64,000 nt of DNA from Streptomyces gobiensis (GTDB taxonomy: Bacteria; Actinomycetota; Actinomycetes; Streptomycetales; Streptomycetaceae), in the NCBI RefSeq assembly GCF_021216675.1, contig NZ_CP086120.1:5144501-5208500 (forward strand), in the 5' to 3' direction. Made by a program: the position numbers and the translations under genes. Of the stretch, positions 33,906 through 43,111 are shown one piece after another; position 1 is the first letter of the stretch; each line of letters begins with the position of its first letter. The notes under the pieces were generated by a model that ran no database searches, had not been told where the DNA came from, and was given only the letters and a program-made list of their open reading frames with translations.

Positions 33906-35366
33906 CTACCGCCCGCGCCACCACCGCTTCATGGAATTCCACCAGGACAATCCGGTTTCCCGTTCGGTGATCGCCGGTGTTGACGTTGCAGTCGCCGTTT
34001 CCTTGAGGGAGGAATCCTCGGGCACCGAATGTGGCAAGGAGGTTTGTGGGTTCTGCTGGGAGATTCCGCTGGCGGTTTCGGAATCGGGGCGGCGGCGGTC
34101 GAACTTCACTGGGAGGGAGACCAAGTGACGGGTCCAAGTTGAGGAACGCCAACGGAGTTCGCTCTCAGGGACGGATAGCTGGAGATCGGGCAACCGCATG
34201 AGCAGGGTATCAATAGCAGTGTCGGCGATGGCCCGTGCAATATCCCGGCCTGGACACTCGTGCGGACCACCGCCGAAGGAGAGGTGGGAGCGGTTGCCGT
34301 GCATGGGGGTACTGAGGTCGGGGCGGACCTCAGAGTCAACATTGCCAGCAGCCAGGCCAAGCAGAAGCATGTCCCCGGCTTTGATGGACAGGTCGGCGAT
34401 TTCTGTGTCGCCGGTGGCCCACCGGGCTGGAAGAATGATCGTCGGTGGTTCGTCCCACAGCACTTGTTCCACAGCGTCGGGAAGGGTCATGTGACCGCCG
34501 GTCAGGGATGCGCGAAAGCGTTCGTCTGTGAGCACCATGCGCAGCGTGCTTGCCATCAGACTGGTGGTGTTCTCGTTCGCGGCGATGAGGACGAGCCACA
34601 AGTGGTTGAGGATCTCGTCATCGCTGAGCTGGGAGGGGTGGCTGATCAGCCAAGAGGCTAGATCGGGGCCGGGCGCAGAATGCTTGCGGGTTACGAGTTT
34701 CCCCAACACATCCCTGATGTATTCGTTGCTGGAGACAGCCTTTTCCGAGCCTTTCACGAGCTCGGTGGCGGCCTCTACCATGCGTGGCCCGTACTCCTCG
34801 GGCATGCCGAGGAGTTGGGTCAGAACAATCATGGGCAGCTGCTGTGCGAACTGGTCTAGCAGCTCGGCATGCCCGTCAGGGGCGAATTCATCAATCAGTT
34901 GGTTGGAGAAGCGGGTGACATGGCGGCGGACCCCGCGCCGGTCGAAGCGCCCCAGGCTCTCGGTGATCGCGTCACGTAGTCGCCGGTGTTCCTCCCCGTC
35001 TGCGGACAGGCAGTCGGGTCGCCAGCCGATTACTGGCAGTACCGGAGAGTCGGGTGGGACCCTGCCTTCTTTCAACTGGTTCCAAATGCGAGAGTCATGA
35101 GAGAACCGGCTGGGTGTCCGTACGACGTCCAAGATCTCGCGGTAGCCGAGAACCAGCCAGGCTGGGAGATCTCCGGTGACCCGGACGGGCGCCACCGCGC
35201 CGTGTTTGGCGCGTAGCTTCTCGAACACGCTCATCGGGTCGGATTCGTACTCGGGCCCGAACAGTCGTACCGCTCCACCGGTGTCCGTGAGGGCGTGGGC
35301 CGGGCAGCCCGGAGGCGGGACGGTTGTTGAGTCGGGCTGGGTGGGGTCGGGAGTCGGGGGCGTCAC
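33906..35366 (-). CDS. Cytochrome P450 of the conservon, CYP157-like, lacking ExxR
   Basis: 486 residues. The haem ligand loop FGGGPHECPG (Cys371) and an I-helix AANENTT (262-268) are present. The K-helix site reads EQVLW (300-304) instead of ExxR, as described for the CYP157 family. After the P450 core there is an unusual tail of about 60 residues, Ser/Thr/Pro-rich and ending in the amphipathic SWWNSMKRWWRGR, possibly a membrane or partner contact. It overlaps cvnD by 4 bp and is the fifth conservon gene, as in the rar (cvn9) operon of S. coelicolor. Substrate unknown; the nearby terpene synthase is a candidate source. Confidence 0.9.
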   Translation of the reverse strand: MTPPTPDPTQPDSTTVPPPGCPAHALTDTGGAVRLFGPEYESDPMSVFEKLRAKHGAVAPVRVTGDLPAWLVLGYREILDVVRTPSRFSHDSRIWNQLKEGRVPPDSPVLPVIGWRPDCLSADGEEHRRLRDAITESLGRFDRRGVRRHVTRFSNQLIDEFAPDGHAELLDQFAQQLPMIVLTQLLGMPEEYGPRMVEAATELVKGSEKAVSSNEYIRDVLGKLVTRKHSAPGPDLASWLISHPSQLSDDEILNHLWLVLIAANENTTSLMASTLRMVLTDERFRASLTGGHMTLPDAVEQVLWDEPPTIILPARWATGDTEIADLSIKAGDMLLLGLAAGNVDSEVRPDLSTPMHGNRSHLSFGGGPHECPGRDIARAIADTAIDTLLMRLPDLQLSVPESELRWRSSTWTRHLVSLPVKFDRRRPDSETASGISQQNPQTSLPHSVPEDSSLKETATATSTPAITERETGLSWWNSMKRWWRGR

Positions 35367-35986
35367 TGGGGCTCCGGGGTTGCTGTGGTGAGGGTGTGCA
35401 GGTAGCGCATCAGCGTTAGCAGGGCATCGCGGCTGGAGGCGCGGTCGCGGGCGTCGCAGTCGATCATGGGTACGGAGTCGGGGAGGTCCATGGCCGCCCG
35501 GAGTTCGGACATGGGGTAGTGGGGGGCATCCGGGAAGGCGTTGATGGCGACGATGAAGGGCACGCCTTGGTCCTCAAGGCGTCCCATCACATCGAAGCTG
35601 ACCTCCAGTCGACGGGTGTCGATCAGGACCACCGCGCCCAGGGCGCCTTCGAAGAGGCCGTTCCAGAGGAACCAGAAGCGCTGCTGGCCGGGGGTGCCGA
35701 ACAGATAGAGCACCAGCTCGTCATTGAGGCTGATCCGGCCGAAGTCCATCGCCACGGTGGTCTCGGTCTTGCGCTCTACTCCGGCGATGTCGTCGACGCC
35801 GACACCGGCCTGCGTCATTGTCTCCTCAGTAGTCAGTGGTCGGATCTCACTCACCGAACCGACCAGTGTGGTCTTCCCGACCCCGAAGCCACCAACGATC
35901 ACTACTTTGACCGCCGCGGTGGCTGAGGTCGGCAGGGTGTCTTCGCTCCGAGGACCTACGACGGCCTCAGAGGTTTTGAAGTCCAT
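35363..35986 (-). CDS. cvnD: Conservon GTP-binding protein CvnD
   Basis: 207 residues, a Ras/MglA-like small GTPase. Motifs: P-loop GGFGVGKT (32-39), switch region TTVAMDFGRISL, G3-like LFGTPGQQRFWF, and INAFPDA at the base-recognition position. The N-terminus overlaps cvnC by 20 bp and the stop overlaps the P450 start by 4 bp. It cycles between GDP and GTP at the membrane with CvnA-C in a G-protein-like signalling complex. Confidence 0.93.
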   Translation of the reverse strand: MDFKTSEAVVGPRSEDTLPTSATAAVKVVIVGGFGVGKTTLVGSVSEIRPLTTEETMTQAGVGVDDIAGVERKTETTVAMDFGRISLNDELVLYLFGTPGQQRFWFLWNGLFEGALGAVVLIDTRRLEVSFDVMGRLEDQGVPFIVAINAFPDAPHYPMSELRAAMDLPDSVPMIDCDARDRASSRDALLTLMRYLHTLTTATPEPQ

Positions 35987-36338
35987 GCATCACCGCCTCG
36001 AGAAGTTCGACATCGGGCAACGAGGTGGCCGGGATCGGTGCCCGGGCCTCGACGTGGCCGCCGTCCAGTAGATCCGTGAGCAGTACCGTGACCACGCTGA
36101 CTGGCAGATGGAGATATGCGGAGATCTCGGCGACGGACAGCGGGTAGTCGCATATCCGGAGGATCGCCGCGTGCTCCGGTTGCAGGCTCGTACTGGGCGT
36201 GCTCCGGGTCACGATCAGCGTGACCATGTCGAGATGGTCTTTTTCGGTGGGGCGGCTCCGGCCGGAGGTGATGACGTAGAGCCGTTCGGGGCCGCCCTCC
36301 TCCCAGTCCCGGGGTTGTTCTTGCTCTGACGTGCTCAT
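35967..36338 (-). CDS. cvnC: Conservon DUF742 protein CvnC
   Basis: 123 residues. DUF742 features include RLYVITSGRSRPT, the HAAILRICDYPLSVAEISAY winged-helix-like segment and VVTVLLTDLLDGGHVEARAP. Start overlaps the cvnB stop (ATGA). It is an adaptor of the conservon complex. Confidence 0.93.
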   Translation of the reverse strand: MSTSEQEQPRDWEEGGPERLYVITSGRSRPTEKDHLDMVTLIVTRSTPSTSLQPEHAAILRICDYPLSVAEISAYLHLPVSVVTVLLTDLLDGGHVEARAPIPATSLPDVELLEAVMHGLQNL

Positions 36339-36757
36339 GGGACCTGCCCGTCGGCCCGCGGCGGGCTGGTGAGGTGCTGTCCGATCCGGGCCACCAGGTC
36401 CCGCATGCGCTGCCCCATGAGCCCGGCGTCCACGCCGCTGTCGGCCAGCACCGCGAGATACGCCCCGGCGCCGGCCGCCATGAGGTAGAAGAAGCCACCG
36501 CTGACCTCGATCACGACGAGCTGCATCTGGCCGTCGCCGTGCGGGAATTCCGAGGCGATGGCCGCCGACAGGCTCTGCAGCCCTGCACAGGCTGCCGCGA
36601 GGCGATCAGCGGTGTCCTCGTCCGAGCCAAACTGTGACATGCACAAGCCGTCCGAGGACAGCACCACGACGTCACGGGTCTCCGGAACGCTGGACGCCAG
36701 GTCCTCAAGCATCCAGTCCATATTGAGCCGCTGCTGTGTCACCACTTGCTTACTCAT
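36335..36757 (-). CDS. cvnB: Conservon roadblock/LC7 protein CvnB
   Basis: 140 residues with the roadblock/LC7 fold: LNMDWMLEDLASSVPETRDV, VLSSDGLCMSQFG and VDAGLMGQRMRDLVARIGQH. Roadblock proteins regulate small GTPases, here CvnD. It lies 17 bp after cvnA and is translationally coupled to cvnC. Confidence 0.93.
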   Translation of the reverse strand: MSKQVVTQQRLNMDWMLEDLASSVPETRDVVVLSSDGLCMSQFGSDEDTADRLAAACAGLQSLSAAIASEFPHGDGQMQLVVIEVSGGFFYLMAAGAGAYLAVLADSGVDAGLMGQRMRDLVARIGQHLTSPPRADGQVP

Positions 36758-36774
36758 CCTTACCTAACGACTCA

Positions 36775-38259
36775 TCACTTCTCAGACTCATTACTGCGCA
36801 GGCCATCGGGGCCAGCTGGTGGTGGGGACTCGCCGGAGACACCCTCCTGAAAGGCGGCCAGCCATATCCCGGCCTGTGCGGGCGGATCGGCTGACGCCGG
36901 GGACTTGGGGCCAGCGGTGGAAGCCGGTTTTGACCTCCTGTGGGGGGATACGGTGCGGGCACGCCGACGGCGCTGTGGCAGTCCATTGGAGTTGCGCTGG
37001 GCCGGGAGGCCCACCGGGTCTTCAGTGGCCGTTTCGGGCCGCCTGGCCCCCGGCCTTGTTCTGGGCTTGGGCGGCGGCAGGGTGGCGGCCTTGGCCACCG
37101 CTCCACCAGGGGCGGGAGTCGCGGTGAGCAAGTCCGGCGGAACGACCAGGACGACGCGTACGCCGCCGTACGCGGATACGCGCAGGGAAACCTTGAAGTC
37201 GTTCGTATGGGAAAGGCGGCCGACTACGGCCAGGCCGAGTCGTGGTGACTCGCCGAGGTCGTTGAGGTCAAGCCCGGAGCTGGAGTTCTGCGCCAGTGCC
37301 CGCTCCGCGCGGATGCGGGCTTCATCGGTCAGGCCGACCCCGGCGTCCTCGATCTCGATCGCCACACCGGACTGGATCTCAGTGGCGGTGAGGTGGACGC
37401 GGGTCTGTGGTGGTGAATAGCGCGTGGCGTTGTCCAGCAGCTCGGAGAGAGCGTGGATCAGCGGTTCGACGGCGCGTCCGAGAACGCCGACCTCGGCCAC
37501 CGAGTGCAGATCGACGCGCCGGTAGTCGATGATCCGGGACATGGCGCCGCGCAGCACGTTGAACAGCGGTACGTCCTGCTGCCACTGGCGGCCCGGGCGG
37601 GCGCCGCCGAGTACGGCGATGCTGTCCGCCAGCCGGCCGATCAGCGCGGTGCCGTGGTCCAGGTGCAGCAGGTCGCCGAAGACGTCGGGATCCTGACCGT
37701 GCTTGTCCTCCATCTCACGGAGGTCCTGGGCCTGTTGGTGAACAATGGCCTGGACTCGTCGGGCGATGTTGACGAAGGCTCGTTGGGCGGAGTCGCGCAG
37801 ACCTTCCTCGGCCTCCACGGCTTGCAGAACGTAGCGCAGTACTGCCTCGTGCGCGGCTTCGAACTCGGGGCTGACCCGGGACTCATGGACGATGCTGTGC
37901 AGCACCTCTTCAGCCGGGGCGCCTTGCTGAAGCTGGCCCATGGCCGCAGGCAGGGTCTCCTTGGCCATCCGTACGGTCTCGGCCTCCTGGTCGGCCAGAT
38001 GCCGATACAGGGTGGCCTCTCTCTCGGCGTACTGCCTGCGCAGTTCGTCGATCGAACGTCCCCGGCGTGCCACCGCCCCGGCTGCGGCGGCCACTGCCGC
38101 CGTTGCGATGATGCCGAGCCAGGCGACCTGGACACGGGCCATTGAGGGCGTGAATGACACCGCCACGGCCGTACACACGGCCACTAGTGCGGGTGGCAGT
38201 AGCCACATTGGGGTGGAGGCGGGCCCCCAGCCTCCGGGTGACGAACCGGCACGAACCAT
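36775..38259 (-). CDS. cvnA: Conservon histidine-kinase-like protein CvnA
   Basis: 494 residues from ATG 38259, which has GAGG six bases upstream; ATG 38265 or a start at 38367 would add N-terminal residues without a better ribosome site. Two membrane helices (LLPPALVAVCTAVAV; LGIIATAAVAAAAGAV) are followed by a coiled-coil linker and a GHKL ATPase: N-box ELLDNATRYSPP, G1 IEDAGVGL and G2 LGLAVVGRLS. The Pro/Arg-rich C-terminal 110 residues look disordered. CvnA is the membrane sensor of the conservon. Confidence 0.9.
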   Translation of the reverse strand: MVRAGSSPGGWGPASTPMWLLPPALVAVCTAVAVSFTPSMARVQVAWLGIIATAAVAAAAGAVARRGRSIDELRRQYAEREATLYRHLADQEAETVRMAKETLPAAMGQLQQGAPAEEVLHSIVHESRVSPEFEAAHEAVLRYVLQAVEAEEGLRDSAQRAFVNIARRVQAIVHQQAQDLREMEDKHGQDPDVFGDLLHLDHGTALIGRLADSIAVLGGARPGRQWQQDVPLFNVLRGAMSRIIDYRRVDLHSVAEVGVLGRAVEPLIHALSELLDNATRYSPPQTRVHLTATEIQSGVAIEIEDAGVGLTDEARIRAERALAQNSSSGLDLNDLGESPRLGLAVVGRLSHTNDFKVSLRVSAYGGVRVVLVVPPDLLTATPAPGGAVAKAATLPPPKPRTRPGARRPETATEDPVGLPAQRNSNGLPQRRRRARTVSPHRRSKPASTAGPKSPASADPPAQAGIWLAAFQEGVSGESPPPAGPDGLRSNESEK

Positions 38260-38664
38260 CGGCATCCTCAGAGCACTTATGGAAGGGGTAGGGCGAAAGC
38301 ATGCGTTGTATGGGCACCAGCGGACGGGGTGCGTGAACAGGCTCGACGACTGTCGGATCACGCTCACCAGTGCTTGGCCGCCGTATCTTCACGGCGACGT
38401 TCCGCGCGCCTGGGGCCGGGTCCTAGGACGCCCGGGCCTTCGTGCGATCGGCGGCACCACAGCAGCCAGCGGCGACGGGCTGTAGCTGCCGCAACTCGCT
38501 GCGCGACAGCGAGCATAGCGGGATCCGGGGTGATTCTGTGGCCCGACTGCATATACCACATGAATGTACTCATGTGCGAAATTCAAATGAGTCGTTTAAT
38601 AATCGAAATTGCTCGTGTGGCAAGGAAAATGACAACGGCGATAAATTTCTATACCGACACGGTC
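38260..38664. promoter_or_regulatory. cvnA upstream region with A+T-rich island and palindrome
   Basis: No gene is seen. The stretch 38540-38660 is far richer in A+T than the rest of the window. At 38557-38576, CACATGAATGTACTCATGTG is an imperfect palindrome with perfect 7-bp arms, probably an operator. The region lies between the divergent-facing conservon promoter and the end of tex, so the palindrome most likely controls cvnA. Confidence 0.5.
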
Positions 38665-38708
38665 AGAAGCGAGGGCCCCGGGACGGATGTCCCGGGGCCC
38701 TCGCTTCT
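38665..38708 (-). terminator. Strong terminator downstream of tex
   Basis: A perfect 20-bp inverted repeat (38665-38684 against 38689-38708) with a 4-base loop, very GC-rich, 21 bp after the tex stop codon. No T-run follows on the minus strand; this is typical of actinobacterial hairpin terminators. Confidence 0.92.
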
Positions 38709-38729
38709 GTGTATAGCTGTCGAACGTCC

Positions 38730-41114
38730 TTACCGGCGGCCGCCCTTGGGGTCGACCAGCCCCGCGCGGCGCAGCGCGTCGGCCATCGCGTCGTTCGCCG
38801 GGGGAGCCGCGCGGCGCTGGCCACCGTCCCGGCCGCCACCGCGACGGTCGCCCTGCCGTTGACGCGGGGCCCCGCCGCGGGGCTTGCGGTCGCCGGGGGA
38901 GCCGGAGTTGGAACCCGGCTTGGCTGTGGTGCCGGGGTCGTCGAGCCGTAGCGTCAAGGAGATCCGCTTACGTGTTACGTCCACATCGAGGACCTTCGCC
39001 TTCACGATGTCACCCGGTTTCACGACATCGCGCGGGTCCTTGACGAAGCTCTTCGACATCGCCGACACATGGACCAGACCGTCCTGGTGGACACCGACAT
39101 CGACGAAGGCGCCGAAGGCGGCCACATTGGTGACCACGCCCTCCAGGATCATCCCGGCCGAGAGGTCGCCGATCTTCTCCACGCCCTCCTTGAAGGTGGC
39201 CGTCTTGAAGGCCGGACGCGGGTCGCGCCCCGGCTTCTCCAGCTCCTTGAGGATGTCCGTGACCGTCGGCAGTCCGAAGACGTCGTCCACGAACTCCTCG
39301 GGTTTGAGCGAGCGCAGTGCTGAAGTGTTGCCGATGAGCGCCGCCACCTCGCTCCCCGTTGTCTTCACCATGCGGCGCACCACCGGATACGCCTCCGGGT
39401 GGACGCTGGAGGCGTCCAGTGGGTCGTCACCGCCACGGATCCGCAGGAAGCCCGCGCACTGCTCATACGCCTTCGGGCCGAGCCTCGGCACCTCCTTGAG
39501 CGCCTTACGGCTGCGGAAGGGGCCGTTGGCGTCCCGGTGCGACACGATGTTCTCGGCGAGCGTGGCGCCGATGCCCGACACCCGGGACAGCAGGGGTGTG
39601 GAGGCGGTGTTGACGTCCACCCCTACGCCGTTCACACAGTCCTCGACCACCGCGTCCAGCGAGCGGGACAGCTTCACCTCGGACAGATCGTGCTGGTACT
39701 GCCCGACACCGATCGACTTCGGGTCGATCTTCACCAGCTCGGCGAGCGGGTCCTGCAGCCGTCGGGCGATGGAGACGGCGCCGCGCAGCGACACATCGAG
39801 CTCCGGCAGCTCCTGGGAGGCGAAGGCCGAGGCCGAGTACACCGAGGCGCCCGCCTCGGAGACCATCACCTTGGTCAGCTTCAGCTCCGGCTGCCCCGCG
39901 ATGAGCTCGGCCGCCAGCTTGTCGGTCTCCCGGGAGGCGGTGCCATTGCCGATGGCGATCAGCTCGACAGCGTGCTCCCGGGCGAGCGTGGCCAGTTTGG
40001 CCAGGGCCTCTTTCCACTGCTTCTGCGGGGCGTGCGGATAGATGGTGTCGGTCGCGGCGACCTTTCCGGTGGCGTCGACCACGGCGACCTTGACGCCCGT
40101 ACGCAGCCCCGGGTCCAGGCCCATCGTGGCGCGGGTGCCCGCCGGGGCGGCCAGCAGCAGGTCGCGCAGGTTTGTGGCGAAGACGCCCACCGCGTCGTCC
40201 TCGGCGGCCTGCCGCAGCCGTAGTCGCAGGTCGATGCCGAGGTGGACCAGCACCCGGGTGCGCCACGCCCAGCGCACGGTGTCGGCGAGCCACTTGTCGG
40301 CCGGGCGGCCCCGGTCGCTGATGCCGAAGCGGTGGGCGATGGAGCGTTCGTACGAGGTCGGGCCCTCCGGCTGCGCTGGCTCCTCCGGTTCCAGGGTGAG
40401 GTCCAGGACCTCCTCCTTCTCGCCGCGCAGCATGGCCAGCACCCGGTGCGAGGGCAGCTTGGTGAACGGCTCGGCGAAGTCGAAGTAGTCGGCGAACTTC
40501 GCGCCCTGTTCCTCCTTGCCCTCCCGGACCTTGGCGGTCAGCCGTCCGCGCTGCCACATCCGCTCGCGCAGCTCACCGATGAGGTCGGCGTCCTCGCCGA
40601 ACCGCTCGGTGAGGATTGCCCGCGCGCCCTCCAGCGCGGCGGCCGCGTCGGCGACACCCTTGTCGGCGTCCACAAAAGCGGCTGCGGCGGCCTGTGGTTC
40701 CACGGTCGGATCAAGCAGCAGCCCGTCGGCCAGCGGCTCCAGACCGGCCTCGCGGGCGATCTGCGCCTTGGTGCGCCGCTTGGGCTTGTATGGGAGGTAG
40801 ATGTCCTCCAGACGGGCCTTGGACTCGGCTGCCCGGATCCGCGCCTCCAGGGCGTCGTCCAGTTTGCCCTGGCTGCGCACCGACTCCAGGATCGCCGCGC
40901 GTCGCTCCTCCAGCTCCCGCAGATAGCGCAGCCGCTCCTCCAGCGCGCGCAGCTGCGCGTCGTCGAGCAGCTCCGTGGCTTCCTTGCGGTAGCGGGCGAT
41001 GAACGGCACGGTCGAGCCGCCGTCGAGCAGCTCGACGGCGGCCTTGACCTGCCGCTCCCGTACGCCGAGCTCATCGGCGATCCTGGCTTCGATGGACACA
41101 GTTGTTGCGGTCAC
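38730..41114 (-). CDS. tex: Tex, RNA-binding transcription accessory protein
   Basis: 794 residues. Order: N-terminal helical Tex domain (RIADELGVRERQVKAAVELL, then TVPFIARYRKEATELLDD), YqgF/RNase H-like domain (MGLDPGLRTGVKVAVVD), helix-hairpin-helix modules (VNTASTPLLSRVSGIG; EVPRLGPKAYEQCAGFL) and a C-terminal S1 RNA-binding domain (GMILEGVVTNVAAFGAFVDV). The final 75 residues are Gly/Arg/Pro-rich. Tex associates with transcription and RNA turnover. Standard length plus the basic tail common in actinobacteria. Confidence 0.97.
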   Translation of the reverse strand: MTATTVSIEARIADELGVRERQVKAAVELLDGGSTVPFIARYRKEATELLDDAQLRALEERLRYLRELEERRAAILESVRSQGKLDDALEARIRAAESKARLEDIYLPYKPKRRTKAQIAREAGLEPLADGLLLDPTVEPQAAAAAFVDADKGVADAAAALEGARAILTERFGEDADLIGELRERMWQRGRLTAKVREGKEEQGAKFADYFDFAEPFTKLPSHRVLAMLRGEKEEVLDLTLEPEEPAQPEGPTSYERSIAHRFGISDRGRPADKWLADTVRWAWRTRVLVHLGIDLRLRLRQAAEDDAVGVFATNLRDLLLAAPAGTRATMGLDPGLRTGVKVAVVDATGKVAATDTIYPHAPQKQWKEALAKLATLAREHAVELIAIGNGTASRETDKLAAELIAGQPELKLTKVMVSEAGASVYSASAFASQELPELDVSLRGAVSIARRLQDPLAELVKIDPKSIGVGQYQHDLSEVKLSRSLDAVVEDCVNGVGVDVNTASTPLLSRVSGIGATLAENIVSHRDANGPFRSRKALKEVPRLGPKAYEQCAGFLRIRGGDDPLDASSVHPEAYPVVRRMVKTTGSEVAALIGNTSALRSLKPEEFVDDVFGLPTVTDILKELEKPGRDPRPAFKTATFKEGVEKIGDLSAGMILEGVVTNVAAFGAFVDVGVHQDGLVHVSAMSKSFVKDPRDVVKPGDIVKAKVLDVDVTRKRISLTLRLDDPGTTAKPGSNSGSPGDRKPRGGAPRQRQGDRRGGGRDGGQRRAAPPANDAMADALRRAGLVDPKGGRR

Positions 41115-41163
41115 GCCTGCATTCTGGCAGGTGGGTCGGACAAGACCGTGGACCCAGTCCGCA

Positions 41164-42027
41164 TCAGGCCTTCCCCAACAGGTCAGCGGGGAAGGCGCCC
41201 GCCTCGGCGGCGGCCAGTGTGAAGCTCGTGGCCAGCTCGGTGAGGCGCTCGACGCCCGCCGCGCCCAGGTGCTCGTAGGGGGCGCGGTCGACGCGGTCGG
41301 TCTCGGCCTCGATCTCCTCGCGCAGGGCCACGCCGTCCTGGGTCAGCTCTCCGTTGGCGTCCAGCAGTTCCCGCTCGCGCAGCTCCCGCTGGGCGTCCGC
41401 CCACTGCTCCTCGGTCCAGCCACGGGTCGCGAAGACCCACCGCGGGCTCATGCCCTTGCCGGTGGCGGTGTGGCTGACCTGCGCCTGGATGCCGGTCAGC
41501 CCGGCCCCGAGCAGAACGGTGAGATGTCCGTCGCCGCGGTGCTCACGCAGCAGCGTGGCGGCGTGCCACAGCGCGAGGTGTGGTTCCTCGGGCACCGGGA
41601 GATCGGCATGGGCCGCGTAGAGCGGGCGGGCGCCGCGCTCGCAGGCCTCGGTGGCGCGTATCGCCAGCTCGGCCGCTTCGGCCAGTTCCTTGGAGGCGAT
41701 CACTTCCTTGCCCAGCAGCCGCCGCAGCGTGGCGTCGGCGGCGCGCAGCCGTGCCGCCAGTACGGCCTCGGGGCTCACGGTCTGCCAGATGGCGGGCAGA
41801 TGCTTGGCGATGAGGTCGTAGCTGAAGCTGTAGAAGGTCGCGGCGACGGTGCCCGGCCCTACCGCGCCCATCGGTGCGGACCGGCCGGCGAAATAGGCCG
41901 CGGAGCGGTCGGTCAGGCCCAGCGTGGTGAGCTCTTCGCTGAGCTCGGGGCAGAAGTAGAGGGCCGAGTGCAGCGGGTTGAGGACGTTGTGACAGCGACG
42001 TCCGGCGCGCTCGTCGAGAGAGGTCAT
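41164..42027 (-). CDS. SCO6745-family protein
   Basis: 287 residues of the actinobacterial SCO6745 family: RCHNVLNPLHSALYFCPELS at the start, YFAGRSAPMGAVGPGTVAAT, and a C-terminal winged-helix-like half (RWVFATRGWTEEQWADAQ, LLDANGELTQDGVALREEIE) that resembles MarR-type DNA binding. Some members are treated as regulators, but function is not established. It is divergent from the GlxA-type regulator gene. Confidence 0.85.
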   Translation of the reverse strand: MTSLDERAGRRCHNVLNPLHSALYFCPELSEELTTLGLTDRSAAYFAGRSAPMGAVGPGTVAATFYSFSYDLIAKHLPAIWQTVSPEAVLAARLRAADATLRRLLGKEVIASKELAEAAELAIRATEACERGARPLYAAHADLPVPEEPHLALWHAATLLREHRGDGHLTVLLGAGLTGIQAQVSHTATGKGMSPRWVFATRGWTEEQWADAQRELRERELLDANGELTQDGVALREEIEAETDRVDRAPYEHLGAAGVERLTELATSFTLAAAEAGAFPADLLGKA

Positions 42028-42139
42028 ACGAATACGTTACTGGGCGGTCGCTTAGTGCCATAGAGAGCTGCGCCTGATGGCAGAAAAAGTGGGAGAACCG
42101 TCATTGCGGCCATCGCCGCCTGGCACAACCATGGTGACC

Positions 42140-43096
42140 ATGGAACGGCGCAGCGTACTTTTCGTCCTCTTCGAGGGTGTGCAGAGTCTCGATCTGACCG
42201 GCCCGCTGGAGGTCTTCACCGCCGCGGCCGAAGTCCTGCGCGACCCCACCGCCTACCAGGTGCGCACCGCCACCCTGGACGGCTCCCCGATCCGTACCTC
42301 CAGCGGGCTGACCCTCACACCCGACACCGCCCTGCACGGCTGCCGTGTCCCGCACACCCTGGTCGTCCCCGGTGGCCATGGCACCCGGTCGGCCGGCCCC
42401 CGGATCGTCGGCTGGCTGCGTGAGCGGGCACCACGCGCCCAGCGGGTGATGTCGGTGTGCACCGGCACCCTGCTGCTCGCCGAGGCCGGGCTGCTCGATG
42501 GCCGCCGGGCGACCACCCACTGGGCGTACTGCGACCTGCTCGCCGAGCGCTACCCCGCCGTGCGAGTTGAGCCGGAGGCTGTCTTCGTCCGTGATGGCAA
42601 GGTGGTGACCTCGGCCGGGGTCACCACCGGGATAGACCTTGCGCTCGCTCTGGTCGAGGAGGACCACGGCCGGGATGTGGCGCTCACCGTCGCCCGTCAC
42701 CTGGTCGTCTTTCTGCGCCGTCCCGGCAATCAGGCTCAGTTCAGCGCCCAGCTGTCCGCCCAGAGCGCCCAGCGCCGTCCGCTCCGTGACGTCCAGCACT
42801 GGATCTCCGAGCATCCGGAGGCCGACCTGTCGGTAGAGGCTCTCGCCCGGCGTTCGAACCTCTCGCCCCGGCACTTCGCCCGGGCCTTCCGGGCGGAGGT
42901 GGGGATGTCTCCGGGCCGCTATGTCGACCGGGTGCGTCTCGAGGCCGCCCGCCGAAGGCTGGAGGACTCGGCGGAGGGCATCGAGGAGATCTCCCGGGCC
43001 TGCGGTTACGGCACCCCTGAAGCCATGCGCCGCGCCTTCATCAAGGCGCTGGGCGCTCCACCCGCCGAATACCGCCGGCGGTTCCAACCCCTATGA
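42140..43096 (+). CDS. GlxA-type AraC regulator with DJ-1/PfpI domain
   Basis: 318 residues from ATG 42140 (MERRSVLFVLFEG); upstream ATGs give longer, unconserved N-termini. The N-terminal amidotransferase-like domain has VPGGHGTRSAG and SVCTGTLLLAEAGLLDGRRA; the Cys is in the usual nucleophile-elbow position. The C-terminal AraC helix-turn-helix pair is DLSVEALARRSNLSPRHFAR and ISRACGYGTPEAMRRAFIKA. It probably controls the DJ-1/PfpI gene that follows after 15 bp. Confidence 0.92.
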   Translation: MERRSVLFVLFEGVQSLDLTGPLEVFTAAAEVLRDPTAYQVRTATLDGSPIRTSSGLTLTPDTALHGCRVPHTLVVPGGHGTRSAGPRIVGWLRERAPRAQRVMSVCTGTLLLAEAGLLDGRRATTHWAYCDLLAERYPAVRVEPEAVFVRDGKVVTSAGVTTGIDLALALVEEDHGRDVALTVARHLVVFLRRPGNQAQFSAQLSAQSAQRRPLRDVQHWISEHPEADLSVEALARRSNLSPRHFARAFRAEVGMSPGRYVDRVRLEAARRRLEDSAEGIEEISRACGYGTPEAMRRAFIKALGAPPAEYRRRFQPL

Positions 43097-43111
43097 GGAG
43101 ATACGTACCGT

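Noticed and set aside
22600..34000. Search for attachment sites, tRNA or integrase bounding the accessory region
   Set aside because: No tRNA gene, integrase, transposase or long direct repeat was found, so I do not claim a defined genomic island here.
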